Below the pieces are notes generated by a model. The model did not search any database and was not told where the DNA came from. It saw only the letters and a program-made list of their open reading frames with translations. From JAJPHF01 sp035293805 (GTDB taxonomy: Bacteria > Chloroflexota > UBA6077 > JAJPHF01): DNA of 64,000 nt. Below are positions 1-7,528 of the stretch, in pieces. Position 1 is the stretch's first letter, and each line of letters starts with the position of its first letter. Where the stretch lies: positions 62,001 to 126,000 of the forward strand of contig DATGMD010000055.1 of NCBI GenBank assembly GCA_035293805.1, read 5' to 3'. The position numbers and the translations under genes were made by a program.

Positions 1-155
1 CGGACCTGCTCGACGCGGTGCTGCTGGCGCTGACGCGCAGCTACGAGGCGAGCCGTGCCGAGCCGCCGCGCCGCGCCGCGACGGGGGCCAAGGGGCCGGC
101 GGGCGCCGTAGATGCGGGCGATGGCGCAGCGCTGGACAGGCGGGGGCCGCGATGA
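1..155 (+). CDS. C-terminal end of an unidentified protein (partial)
   Basis: An open frame runs in from the window edge (codons from base 3) and ends at TGA 153-155. The visible tail starts DLLDAVLLALTRSYEASRAE and then becomes an Ala/Arg/Pro-rich low-complexity end. The stop overlaps the next start as ATGA, which implies translational coupling to the siroheme gene and membership of the same operon. Too little is visible to assign a family. Confidence 0.55.
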   Translation, partial: DLLDAVLLALTRSYEASRAEPPRRAATGAKGPAGAVDAGDGAALDRRGPR

Positions 156-814
156 CGGCGTATTACCCGGTCTGCCTGGACCTGCGCGGGCGACCGTGCG
201 TGGTGATTGGCGGCGGGAGCGTCGCGGCGCGCAAGGTCGAGGGGCTGCTGGCGTGCGGCGCGCGGGTCACCGTGGTCGCGCCGGCGCTCACGCCGGCGCT
301 GCAAGCGTTGCTCGACGCGGGGCGCATTGCCGTCCGGCCGCGGCCCTACGCCGACGGCGACCTGGCCGGGGCGGCGCTTGCCATCGCCGCGACGGACGAG
401 CGCGACGTGAACGCGCGGGTGGCCGCGGAGGCGCGCGCCCGCGGCGTGTGGCTGAACGCGGCCGACGACCCGGAGCGCTGCGACTTCATCCTGCCGGCGG
501 TGATCCGGCGCGGCGATCTGCAGATCGCGATCTCGACCGGCGGCCGGAGCCCGGCGCTGGCGCGGCGGGTGCGCGAAGACCTGGAGCGCCTGCTGCCCCC
601 CGAGTACGCGGCGCTGCTGCCACTGCTCGCCGAGGTGCGCGCGGAGCTGCGCCAGGAGGGGGTGGACGTGCCGCCCGAGCGCTGGCAGAGCGCGGTCGAC
701 GACTACGTGCTGGACCGCCTGCGCGCCGGCGACCTGGCGGGCGCCCGCGCCCGGCTGCGCGCGGGGCTGGTGCTGCAGCCGCTCGTGATTCCCAAGTCTC
801 GCACGGAGGCCTGA
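152..814 (+). CDS. Precorrin-2 dehydrogenase / sirohydrochlorin ferrochelatase (CysG N-terminal / Met8-like)
   Basis: Cytoplasmic enzyme of 220 aa. The family oxidises precorrin-2 to sirohydrochlorin with NAD+ and usually inserts iron to make siroheme. The N-terminus has the Rossmann dinucleotide motif VVIGGGSVAARK (about residues 17-28). Family segments follow: ATDERDVN, LNAADDPERCDFILPA and ISTGGRSPALARRVRE. The length fits a stand-alone SirC/YlnF-type enzyme without the CysG methyltransferase half. The start overlaps the upstream stop (ATGA), and hemA follows 5 nt later, a common siroheme/haem arrangement. Whether it also chelates iron cannot be read from sequence, so no symbol is given. 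Confidence 0.9.
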   Translation: MTAYYPVCLDLRGRPCVVIGGGSVAARKVEGLLACGARVTVVAPALTPALQALLDAGRIAVRPRPYADGDLAGAALAIAATDERDVNARVAAEARARGVWLNAADDPERCDFILPAVIRRGDLQIAISTGGRSPALARRVREDLERLLPPEYAALLPLLAEVRAELRQEGVDVPPERWQSAVDDYVLDRLRAGDLAGARARLRAGLVLQPLVIPKSRTEA

Positions 815-819
815 CTCCG

Positions 820-2079
820 ATGCTGGTGATGACGCTCGGGCTGAGTTACAAGACGGCGCCGCTGGCGCTCATAGAGCGGGTCGTGTTCCCGCCCGAGACG
901 CTGGGACGCGCGCTGGACGCGCTGCGTGAGCACGTGGCGCACGGCGTGGTAATCTCGACCTGCAACCGCGTCGAGGTCTACGGGCTCGTCGGGCACCAGG
1001 ACAGCGGGCGGCGGGCGCTCCTGCGCTACCTGGCCGACTACCACGGGCTGCGGCCCAGCGACCTGGAGCCCCACGCGTACGTGCTCAGCCAGGAGGAGGC
1101 CGTCGCGCACCTCTTCCGCGTGGCCGCCGGGCTCGACTCGATGATTCTGGGCGAGACACAGGTCCTCGGCCAGGTCCGTACCGCCTACGCCGCGGCCTGC
1201 CGGCACGGCAGCCCGGGGACGGTGCTCGCGCGCCTATTCCACCATGCGCTCGAAGTCGGGAAGCGGGCGCACCGCGAGACGCGCATCTGCCAGAGCGCGG
1301 TGTCGGTCAGCGCCGCGGCGGTGGGGCTGGCCCGCCAGACGCTCGGGGATCTCAGCGGCCGCACGGCCCTGGTGGTAGGGGCGGGCGAGACGAGCCGGCT
1401 GGCGGCGCGCACGCTCCGCGCGAGCGGTACGGGCCAGCTGATCGTGATGAATCGCACGTTCGAGCACGCCGAGGCGGTGGCGCGGGCCGTGGACGGCGAG
1501 GCGCTGCCGCTGGAGCTGCTCGCGCCGGCGCTCGGCCGCGCCGACGTCGTGATCAGCTCGACCGGCGCGCGCCGCTACGTGGTGGAGCCGGTGGCCGTGC
1601 AGGCGGCGATGGCCGCGCGTCCCCAGCGCCCGCTGTACTGCATCGACGTGGCCGTGCCGCGCGACGTGGATCCGGCCGTCGCCGCGGTGCCCAACGTACA
1701 CCTCTACAACCTGGACGACCTGCAGGCGGTCTGTGGCGCCGAGGCCGATAGCCGTGCGGCCGACGTGCGCCAGGTCGAGCGAATCGTGGACGAAGAGGTC
1801 GAGCGTTTCTTTCAGTGGTGGGACGCGCGCGACGTGGTGCCGACCATCGCGGCGCTGCGCCAGCGTGCCGAGCGCATCCGCGAGGCCGAGCTGGCGAAGG
1901 CGCTGACGCGGCTCGGCGATCTCTCCGAGCGTGACCGTGAGACGATCAGCGCGCTCACCTCGGCCATCGTCAACAAGCTGCTCCACCAGCCCGTCGTGCG
2001 CCTGAAGGAGCGCTCGGCCGAGCACGACGGCCGGCAGTACGCCCCGGCGGTGCGCGCGCTCTTCGATCTGCCCGACTGA
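820..2079 (+). CDS. hemA: Glutamyl-tRNA reductase
   Basis: First committed step of C5-pathway tetrapyrrole synthesis: NADPH reduction of glutamyl-tRNA(Glu) to glutamate-1-semialdehyde. The protein is 419 aa. The catalytic cysteine lies in STCNRVEVY (Cys48), followed by the family signature LILGETQVLGQV (seen as MILGETQVLGQV), an NADPH-binding VVGAGETSRLAA and a C-terminal dimerisation helix region. The frame is open further upstream, but that stretch overlaps the siroheme gene and is not hemA-like. ATG 820 (or ATG 829) matches the family start LGLSYKTAP. The TGA overlaps hemC by one base (TGATG), indicating coupling. Confidence 0.97.
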   Translation: MLVMTLGLSYKTAPLALIERVVFPPETLGRALDALREHVAHGVVISTCNRVEVYGLVGHQDSGRRALLRYLADYHGLRPSDLEPHAYVLSQEEAVAHLFRVAAGLDSMILGETQVLGQVRTAYAAACRHGSPGTVLARLFHHALEVGKRAHRETRICQSAVSVSAAAVGLARQTLGDLSGRTALVVGAGETSRLAARTLRASGTGQLIVMNRTFEHAEAVARAVDGEALPLELLAPALGRADVVISSTGARRYVVEPVAVQAAMAARPQRPLYCIDVAVPRDVDPAVAAVPNVHLYNLDDLQAVCGAEADSRAADVRQVERIVDEEVERFFQWWDARDVVPTIAALRQRAERIREAELAKALTRLGDLSERDRETISALTSAIVNKLLHQPVVRLKERSAEHDGRQYAPAVRALFDLPD

Positions 2080-3026
2080 TGGCCGCGCTACTGCGCCTCG
2101 GCACCCGCGGCAGCCAGCTCGCGCTGCGCCAGGCGGACCTAGTGCGCGAGGCGCTCCTGGCGCAGCATCCCGGCCTCACCGTGGAGCTAGAGATCATCAC
2201 GACGCACGGCGACCGCGCCGCCGACGTGCCACTACAGCGGATGAGCGGCCAGGGCGTGTTCGCCCGCGCTATCGAGGAGGCGCTGCTCGACGGCCGAATC
2301 GACGTGGCCGTCCACAGCCTGAAGGACCTGCCCTCGGTCGAGACGCCGGGCCTGGAGATTGCCGCGGTACCGCCGCGCGAGGACGCCCGCGACGCGCTGG
2401 TGAGCCGTGGCGACCTGAGCTTCGCGGCACTGCCGGCCGGGGCGCGCGTGGCGACCGGCAGTCCGCGCCGCGCCGCGCAGCTCAAGGCCGCGCGGCCGGA
2501 CCTCCAGATCGTGGACATTCGCGGTAACCTGGACACGCGGCTGCGTAAGCTGGAAACGGATGGGCTCGACGCGATGGTGCTGGCGGTCGCCGGCCTGAGC
2601 CGGCTGGGCCTGGCCGGGCGCATCGCCGAGGCGCTGCCCACGACGCTTTGCCTGCCCGCCGTGGGTCAGGGTGCGCTGGCCGTGCAGTGCCGCGCCGACG
2701 ACGCGCCCGCGCGCGCCTTGGTGACGCCTCTGGACGACGCTGTATCCCGCGCGGCGGTGCAAGCCGAGCGCGCGCTGCTCGCGGCGCTGGGTGGCGGCTG
2801 CAAGGTGCCGATCGCGGCGCACGCCACGCTCGTGGAGGGGGAGCTGCGGCTAGACGGCGTGGTGGCGGCGCCCGACGGCAGCCAGCTCCTCCGCGACTCG
2901 CTGGCGGCGCCGGTGGCGGCAGCCGCGCTGCTCGGCATGGGCCTCGCCGCGCGGCTCATGGCCGCGGGCGCCGGCGACCTCCTCGGCGAGCGAGCCACGC
3001 CGGGCACCGACAGCGATGCCCACTGA
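2079..3026 (+). CDS. hemC: Hydroxymethylbilane synthase (porphobilinogen deaminase)
   Basis: Polymerises four porphobilinogens into hydroxymethylbilane. The 315-aa length is normal. The N-terminus LRLGTRGSQLALRQ is typical, VHSLKDLPS follows, and the dipyrromethane cofactor attaches at Cys241 in GGGCKVPIAAHA. It begins on the hemA stop codon. No hemD or hemB follows: the next gene is convergent, so the cluster ends here. Confidence 0.97.
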   Translation: MAALLRLGTRGSQLALRQADLVREALLAQHPGLTVELEIITTHGDRAADVPLQRMSGQGVFARAIEEALLDGRIDVAVHSLKDLPSVETPGLEIAAVPPREDARDALVSRGDLSFAALPAGARVATGSPRRAAQLKAARPDLQIVDIRGNLDTRLRKLETDGLDAMVLAVAGLSRLGLAGRIAEALPTTLCLPAVGQGALAVQCRADDAPARALVTPLDDAVSRAAVQAERALLAALGGGCKVPIAAHATLVEGELRLDGVVAAPDGSQLLRDSLAAPVAAAALLGMGLAARLMAAGAGDLLGERATPGTDSDAH

Positions 3027-3047
3027 GGGCGGGAGCGTCGGGCGAGC

Positions 3048-3815
3048 TTAGTCGTCGTGGGTGGCGGGTACCGCGAGGGCGGCGACGAGATCGCCCGGCC
3101 GCACCGTCGTGCGGCGCTCCAGAACGTAGCCGAAGCCCCGCACGTTCGCGATGTAGCCTGGCTCGTCCGATTCGGCGGTCAGCTTGCTGCGGAGGTGCCG
3201 AATGTGCACCTTCACGATCTGCTGCGCCTCACGCTCGGTACACGGGTAGCCTTGGGCTTCCTGGAGCAGCTGCCGGGCGGAGACTACCCGCCCGAGATTC
3301 CGCGCCAGGCAGCCCAGGATGCGGAACTCGGTGGGTGTGAGCGGCACCACCTCGCCGCGCAGCCGCGCCTCACAGCGCTCGCGGTCGACCTCCAGGTCGC
3401 GCAAGCGGACGACCGGCGGCGCCTCGTCCTCTTCCAGCAATGGTCGTCGCCGTAGGGCCGCGAGCGCCGCGACCAGCAGGTCCGCCGGGACGGGTTTGAG
3501 CAGGAAGGCATCGGCCCCGGCGGCCAGCCCCCGGAGGAAGCCCGGCTTATCCTGCGGCGTGCCCAGCAGCATCAAGGGAGCCTGGGTGAGAAAGCGCAGG
3601 CGCTGGCAGAGGGCGCTTGCCTGCTCGCCGGCCGGTCCCGCCACGGCCAGATCGAGGAGGACTACCTGCGGCGCCTCGGTGGGAAGCTGCTCGATTGCCT
3701 CGTCTACCGTGCGCGCCCAGACGACCGTCAGATCGCGGCGCGCCAGCCCCATCACCACCGCGGTGGGATCGGGCAGCCGCTCGGGCGTGATCAGCAGCGC
3801 AGTCCCACCCGCCAT
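3048..3815 (-). CDS. Response regulator, receiver plus OmpR/PhoB-type winged helix
   Basis: DNA-binding regulator of 255 aa. The N-terminal receiver-like domain has a candidate phospho-acceptor Asp55 in VVLLDLA and a conserved-type Lys in DAFLLKPVP. The C-terminal winged helix shows LTPTEFRILGCLARN, VKVHIRHLRSKL and YIANVRGFGYVLE. The usual acidic pair near the N-terminus is not obvious (LLITPE), so phosphorylation is uncertain. The frame extends to 3848, but ATG 3815 follows GGAGG at good spacing and is preferred. No histidine kinase is adjacent. It converges on hemC. Confidence 0.88.
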   Translation of the reverse strand: MAGGTALLITPERLPDPTAVVMGLARRDLTVVWARTVDEAIEQLPTEAPQVVLLDLAVAGPAGEQASALCQRLRFLTQAPLMLLGTPQDKPGFLRGLAAGADAFLLKPVPADLLVAALAALRRRPLLEEDEAPPVVRLRDLEVDRERCEARLRGEVVPLTPTEFRILGCLARNLGRVVSARQLLQEAQGYPCTEREAQQIVKVHIRHLRSKLTAESDEPGYIANVRGFGYVLERRTTVRPGDLVAALAVPATHDD

Positions 3816-3953
3816 CGTACCTCCGCGTGCGGGGTCCCTTCGTAGCATAGCGCGTCCGTGCGCCGCGTCAAGCCCCGCGTCTCAGGATCGTATGCGCCGC
3901 GCGGCTAGCCCCGCGCGGTTGCCGCCACGGCGGGCGGCGGGGCGGACCGGGTT

Positions 3954-5243
3954 TCACGACGTCGCGCCCCCGCCAGCCCAGCGGCCCAGGAACTCCTCTC
4001 GGAAGGCGGCAAACCGGTCCGCCAGGATGCTCTGGCGCATCTCTTCCATCAGCCGGACGAGGAAGCGCAGGTTATGGATGGTTGCCAGGCGCGGCCCCAG
4101 CATCTCGTTGGCGATGAATAGATGGCGCAGGTAGGCCCGGGAGAAGTGGCGGCAGGTGTAGCAGTCGCAACCCTCCTGCGGCGGCGCCGCGTCCTCGCGG
4201 TAGGCGGCGTTGTCGATGTGCAGCCGCCCCTCGGGCACGTAGAGCACGCCGTGCCGACCGAGCCGCGTTGGCGCCACGCAGTCAAACATGTCGACGCCCC
4301 GCGCCACGCCGTCGAACAGATCCTCGGGCTCGCCGATGCCCAACAGGTGCCGGGGCCAGGCGTCGGGCAGATGCGGCAGAGTCCAGTCGAGCACATGGTG
4401 CATGTCGGCCTTCGACTGGCCCAGCGAGCCGCCGATGGCCACGCCCTCAAAGGGCAGGCTGGCGATGAAGCGTGCGCTCGTCTCGCGCAAGTCGGGATAC
4501 TCGCCCCCCTGCACGATGCCAAACAGCGCTTGCGGCGTCGCCTGGCGGGCCGCCAGACAGCGCTCGGCCCAGCGGTGTGTGCGCAGCATCGCCTGGCGCG
4601 TGTACTCGTAGCCGGCCAGCGGCGAGGTACACTCGTCGAACGCCAGGATGACGTCCGCGCCCAGGGCCTCCTGGATGTGGATCGAGCGCTCGGGCGTGAG
4701 TCGATGTGGCGAGCCGTCGATGTGCGAGGTGAACGTGACGCCGTCCTCGTCCACTCGCGTCAGCCGCGCATGGCCACGTGGGGGCTGGGGAGTAGGGGGT
4801 GGGGAGCGGGGGGAAAGCTCCTCCGTTGCGTGCCCACCATTCCCAAGCGCCTGTCCCTGCTCCCCCGTGCCCCGGCGCGGCTCGGCGGGGAACGTCTTGG
4901 CGATCTTGCCGACGCCGTGCTCGCGGCCGAAGCCCAGGCTGAAGACTTGAAAGCCGCCGCTGTCGGTGAGGATCGGCCGGTCCCAGGCCATCAGTCGGTG
5001 CAGGCCGCCCAGCGCGGCCACCAGCTCCGGCCCCGGTCGCAGATAGAGGTGATAGGTATTCGCGAGCACGATCTGAGCGCCGAGCGCCTCGATCTCGACG
5101 GGCGTCAGCCCCTTTACCGTGGCCTGCGTGCCCACCGGCATGAAAACGGGCGTGCGGACGTCGCCGTGTGGGAGGGACAGCACGCCCGCGCGAGCGCCGC
5201 TGCCGGTCGCTTGCTTCTCGACACGAAAGGACGCGACCCCCAC
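3954..5243 (-). CDS. tgt: Queuine/preQ1 tRNA-guanine transglycosylase with an in-frame insertion
   Basis: Exchanges guanine-34 of GUN-anticodon tRNAs for preQ1. The core is intact: VFMPVGTQATVKGL, TDSGGFQVFS with the catalytic Asp, the nucleophile region VDMFDCVAPTRLGRHG, and zinc ligands in CDCYTC plus a downstream His. The protein is 429 aa, about 55 longer than usual. The excess lies between FSLG (about residue 104) and LTRVDEDGVTF (about 162), where homologues normally run straight on. The inserted stretch is Pro/Gly/Arg-rich and maps to a repeat-like DNA segment. The start is GTG; a divergent membrane-protein gene lies upstream. Confidence 0.95.
   Translation of the reverse strand: MGVASFRVEKQATGSGARAGVLSLPHGDVRTPVFMPVGTQATVKGLTPVEIEALGAQIVLANTYHLYLRPGPELVAALGGLHRLMAWDRPILTDSGGFQVFSLGFGREHGVGKIAKTFPAEPRRGTGEQGQALGNGGHATEELSPRSPPPTPQPPRGHARLTRVDEDGVTFTSHIDGSPHRLTPERSIHIQEALGADVILAFDECTSPLAGYEYTRQAMLRTHRWAERCLAARQATPQALFGIVQGGEYPDLRETSARFIASLPFEGVAIGGSLGQSKADMHHVLDWTLPHLPDAWPRHLLGIGEPEDLFDGVARGVDMFDCVAPTRLGRHGVLYVPEGRLHIDNAAYREDAAPPQEGCDCYTCRHFSRAYLRHLFIANEMLGPRLATIHNLRFLVRLMEEMRQSILADRFAAFREEFLGRWAGGGATS
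4755..4930. repeat. Low-complexity repeat-like segment inside tgt
   Basis: On the + strand it contains GGGGAGTAGGGGGTGGGGAG and further purine-rich runs, of the same style as purine/pyrimidine repeats elsewhere in the window (24640, 36389, 46545, 53851). It corresponds to the extra residues of Tgt and keeps the frame. Boundaries are approximate. Confidence 0.6.
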
Positions 5244-5363
5244 GCCTACCCCCGGTATCTGGCCGGACCGGGCAATACCGCCCGGCCGGGCTCACTCTTC
5301 TACATAAATACCAGCCGCGACGCGGGGGCGCCAAATTCGCACGGGGCGGGGGCAGACGATGGC

Positions 5364-5392
5364 TTGTCCGACCTGTGGTCCGGGGGTATCAT
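5364..5392 (+). promoter_or_regulatory. Candidate sigma-70-type promoter
   Basis: TTGTCC (5364-5369), a 17-bp spacer and TATCAT (5387-5392) lie 49 bp before the start of the downstream membrane-protein gene. The match is partial but the spacing is ideal. Confidence 0.4.
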
Positions 5393-5440
5393 TGGCGACG
5401 TCAGCACCCACCCCGGCGTACGCCAGAGAAGGACCAGGGC

Positions 5441-5890
5441 ATGCCAGATTCGTTCATTCCGCGCGAATTGCTGCTCCCCCCGCTGTGGCTGACCGACCCG
5501 ACGCAGGGCTCGACGGCCCCGTTCTACCTGCTGGTCGGCGACCTGTTCGGACTGCTGCTGGTCGTCGGACTCCTCGCCTACGCCTTTGCTCCGCGCCTAA
5601 TGAAGCGGCACCGCATCCGCATTCGCTTTTTCCGGCAGTTCATGGGCTGGCTCGCCGTCGTGGGAGCGCTCGGGGTGTTCTGGGTGCTCGCGCGCGCACT
5701 CGGGGCCCCGCTCTTCGCTCGCCCGCTGTGGCTCTGGTTCACGTTCGTCGCGCTGATTGCCGTTCTTGCGTACCACGCCTATTACTGGCGGCGCCGCTAC
5801 CCGCTGGAGATGAGCGCGTACGCGGAGCAGCTGCGTCGCCGTCGCTGGCTGCCGACGCCCCGCAAGCGCGCCGCCGCCCGCCGCCGCTGA
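5441..5890 (+). CDS. Small membrane protein of unknown function
   Basis: 149 aa with three hydrophobic segments (about residues 28-48, 66-85 and 92-108) and a strongly basic C-terminal tail (LRRRRWLPTPRKR). It is probably an inner-membrane protein with a cytoplasmic basic tail. ATG 5441 is preferred over an upstream in-frame start because AAGGA precedes it at good spacing and the residues before it look noncoding. No family is recognised. It is divergent from tgt. Confidence 0.7.
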   Translation: MPDSFIPRELLLPPLWLTDPTQGSTAPFYLLVGDLFGLLLVVGLLAYAFAPRLMKRHRIRIRFFRQFMGWLAVVGALGVFWVLARALGAPLFARPLWLWFTFVALIAVLAYHAYYWRRRYPLEMSAYAEQLRRRRWLPTPRKRAAARRR

Positions 5891-6026
5891 GTCCGGCCCG
5901 CGGCGCCGCAGCCCCCGCCGCTCCAAGGCCGCAGCTCCTCGTTGTCCGGGCACGGCGCTTGCGCCGATGCCGTCCAGTCCGCGCGCCTCGAGGGGGACGC
6001 CCGACTGATAATTGGCCGCTGACCAA

Positions 6027-6057
6027 CCTTGACAAGACAACTATCAAGGCGTAGAAT
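6027..6057 (+). promoter_or_regulatory. dnaJ-hspR promoter with overlapping HAIR-like operator
   Basis: A near-perfect housekeeping promoter: TTGACA (6029-6034), 17 bp, TAGAAT (6052-6057). Overlapping the -35 box and spacer is the inverted repeat CCTTGA (6027-6032) / TCAAGG (6044-6049). Its 21-bp inner architecture, CTTGA-N11-TCAAG, matches HAIR (CTTGAGT-N7-ACTCAAG), the operator of the repressor HspR. An HspR-like gene lies in the same transcription unit, so autoregulated heat-shock control is inferred. Confidence 0.78.
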
Positions 6058-6113
6058 TAGTTTGTATTCAGGAGCCGTGCCCGCGCGCGCTCCCGGCCGC
6101 AAGGAGGGTCGCT

Positions 6114-7055
6114 ATGCCTGCGACCAAACAGGACTATTACCAGGTGCTGGGCGTATCCAAGGGCGCCAGTGAGAAAGAGATCCGGCAGGCCTATCGCCGC
6201 CTCGCCCGGCAGTATCATCCGGACCTGAATCCTGGCGACAAGGCTGCCGAAAGCAAGTTCAAGGAGATCGGCGAGGCGTACGAGGTGCTCTCCGATGCCG
6301 AGAAGCGCAAGAAGTACGATCGCTATGGGCACGATTGGCAGCACGCCGAGGCAGCCGAGGCAGCCGCCCGCGAGGCGGGGTTTGGCGGCGCCCGCTGGAG
6401 CCCGGGCCAGGGCGGCGTGCGTTTCGAGACCGCGGACTTTGACGACGCGGCGTTCGGCGACCTGTTCGGCAACCTGTTCGGCGGGGCCGGTGCGCGTACA
6501 GGCTTTCGCGGCCGGCGGATGGCGCAGCGAGGCGAGGACTACGAGCAGCCGGTCGACGTGACGCTGGAGGAGGCGTTCGCCGGCTCGCAGCGCATGCTGC
6601 AGGTGCAGGGCGCAGACGGCAAGCTCCGACGGCTCGAGGTGAAGATTCCGGCTGGTGTCGCCGACGGCTCGCGGATTCGCATCGCCGGCGAGGGCGGTCC
6701 GGGCGTGGGCGGCGCGCCCAACGGCGACCTGTATCTCGTCGTCACCGTACGACCGCATCCCGGGTTCCGGCGTGAGGGCGACGACCTGCACGTGGACGTG
6801 CCGGTGCCGCTACACGTGCTCATGCTCGGCGGCGAGGTTCACGTGCCGACGCTGAAGGGCACGCGGCTGGCGCTGCGCATTCCACCCGAGACTCAGAACG
6901 GACGGGTGTTCCGCCTGGCAGGCCAGGGCATGCCGCACCTGCAGGGTGGTGGTCGCGGCGATCTGTTCGCGACCGTGCAGGCCGTGCTGCCGACGAATCT
7001 CAGCGAGCGCGAGCGCGAACTGTTCCGCGAGCTGGCGAGCCAGCGTAGCGCTTAG
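6114..7055 (+). CDS. DnaJ/CbpA-type Hsp40 co-chaperone without zinc finger
   Basis: 313 aa. The N-terminal J domain carries HPD (His35-Pro-Asp37), which stimulates the DnaK ATPase. A Gly/Phe-rich linker follows (FGGARWSPGQGG, LFGNLFGG), then the C-terminal substrate-binding domains (EEAFAGSQRMLQV; GGEVHVPTLKG; RLAGQGMPHL). The CxxCxGxG zinc repeats of classical DnaJ are absent, making it a CbpA-like type. The ATG has a strong AAGGAGG site. It is first in an operon with hspR behind a heat-shock-type promoter, an arrangement also seen in dnaK-dnaJ-hspR operons. No dnaK is adjacent. Confidence 0.93.
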   Translation: MPATKQDYYQVLGVSKGASEKEIRQAYRRLARQYHPDLNPGDKAAESKFKEIGEAYEVLSDAEKRKKYDRYGHDWQHAEAAEAAAREAGFGGARWSPGQGGVRFETADFDDAAFGDLFGNLFGGAGARTGFRGRRMAQRGEDYEQPVDVTLEEAFAGSQRMLQVQGADGKLRRLEVKIPAGVADGSRIRIAGEGGPGVGGAPNGDLYLVVTVRPHPGFRREGDDLHVDVPVPLHVLMLGGEVHVPTLKGTRLALRIPPETQNGRVFRLAGQGMPHLQGGGRGDLFATVQAVLPTNLSERERELFRELASQRSA

Positions 7056-7064
7056 GAGGCCGGC

Positions 7065-7403
7065 ATGAGCAGCGGTGCACAGCACGAGGAGACGGCGTGC
7101 TTCGTCATTAGCGTGGCCGCGCGCCTGCTAAACGTACACCCGCAGACGCTGCGCTACTACGAGCGCGCGGGCCTGATCGCGCCGTCGCGCTCGAAGGGCA
7201 ATATCCGTCTGTACTCGCCCGAGGACATCCAGCGCGCGATGCAGATCAAGCGGCTGATTGAGGACCTGGGCGTGAACCTGGCCGGCGTCGAGGTGATCAT
7301 TCGGCTCACCGACAAGCTGCGCCACCAGGAGCAGGAGCTACAAGAGCTGCGCCAGCGGCTCGAGGCCGTCGCCAACGAGCCGCGGGCCCGGCGCGCCCCT
7401 TGA
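7065..7403 (+). CDS. hspR: MerR-family heat-shock repressor HspR
   Basis: 112 aa. The winged-helix MerR DNA-binding domain is typical of HspR: SVAARLLNVHPQTLRYYERA, then GNIRLYSPEDIQRAMQIKRL and a short coiled coil rich in Glu/Gln. It lies 9 nt after the dnaJ-like gene with AGGAGG before ATG 7065. HspR represses chaperone operons at HAIR operators with DnaK as co-repressor, and the matching operator is seen at 6027-6049. Confidence 0.9.
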   Translation: MSSGAQHEETACFVISVAARLLNVHPQTLRYYERAGLIAPSRSKGNIRLYSPEDIQRAMQIKRLIEDLGVNLAGVEVIIRLTDKLRHQEQELQELRQRLEAVANEPRARRAP

Positions 7404-7443
7404 GCGCCTCCGCCGTTGCCCCGCTGGAGCGGGCGACTCGCTA

Positions 7444-7483
7444 GCGAGCGGCACGCTCCCTGCGTAGGAGACGTGCCGCTCGC
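7444..7483 (+). terminator. Hairpin after hspR
   Basis: A 12-bp perfect inverted repeat, GCGAGCGGCACG / CGTGCCGCTCGC, with a 16-nt loop lies 40 nt after the hspR stop. There is no T-tract, so termination is only one possibility; it could also be a leader structure of the next gene. Confidence 0.4.
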
Positions 7484-7528
7484 CGGGGCGTAGCGCCTGG
7501 GCGCCCAGGTGGCAGCGAGGGAGGTGCG

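Noticed and set aside
112..819. hemA beginning near base 112
   Set aside because: That part overlaps the siroheme gene and is not HemA-like; homology begins at ATG 820.
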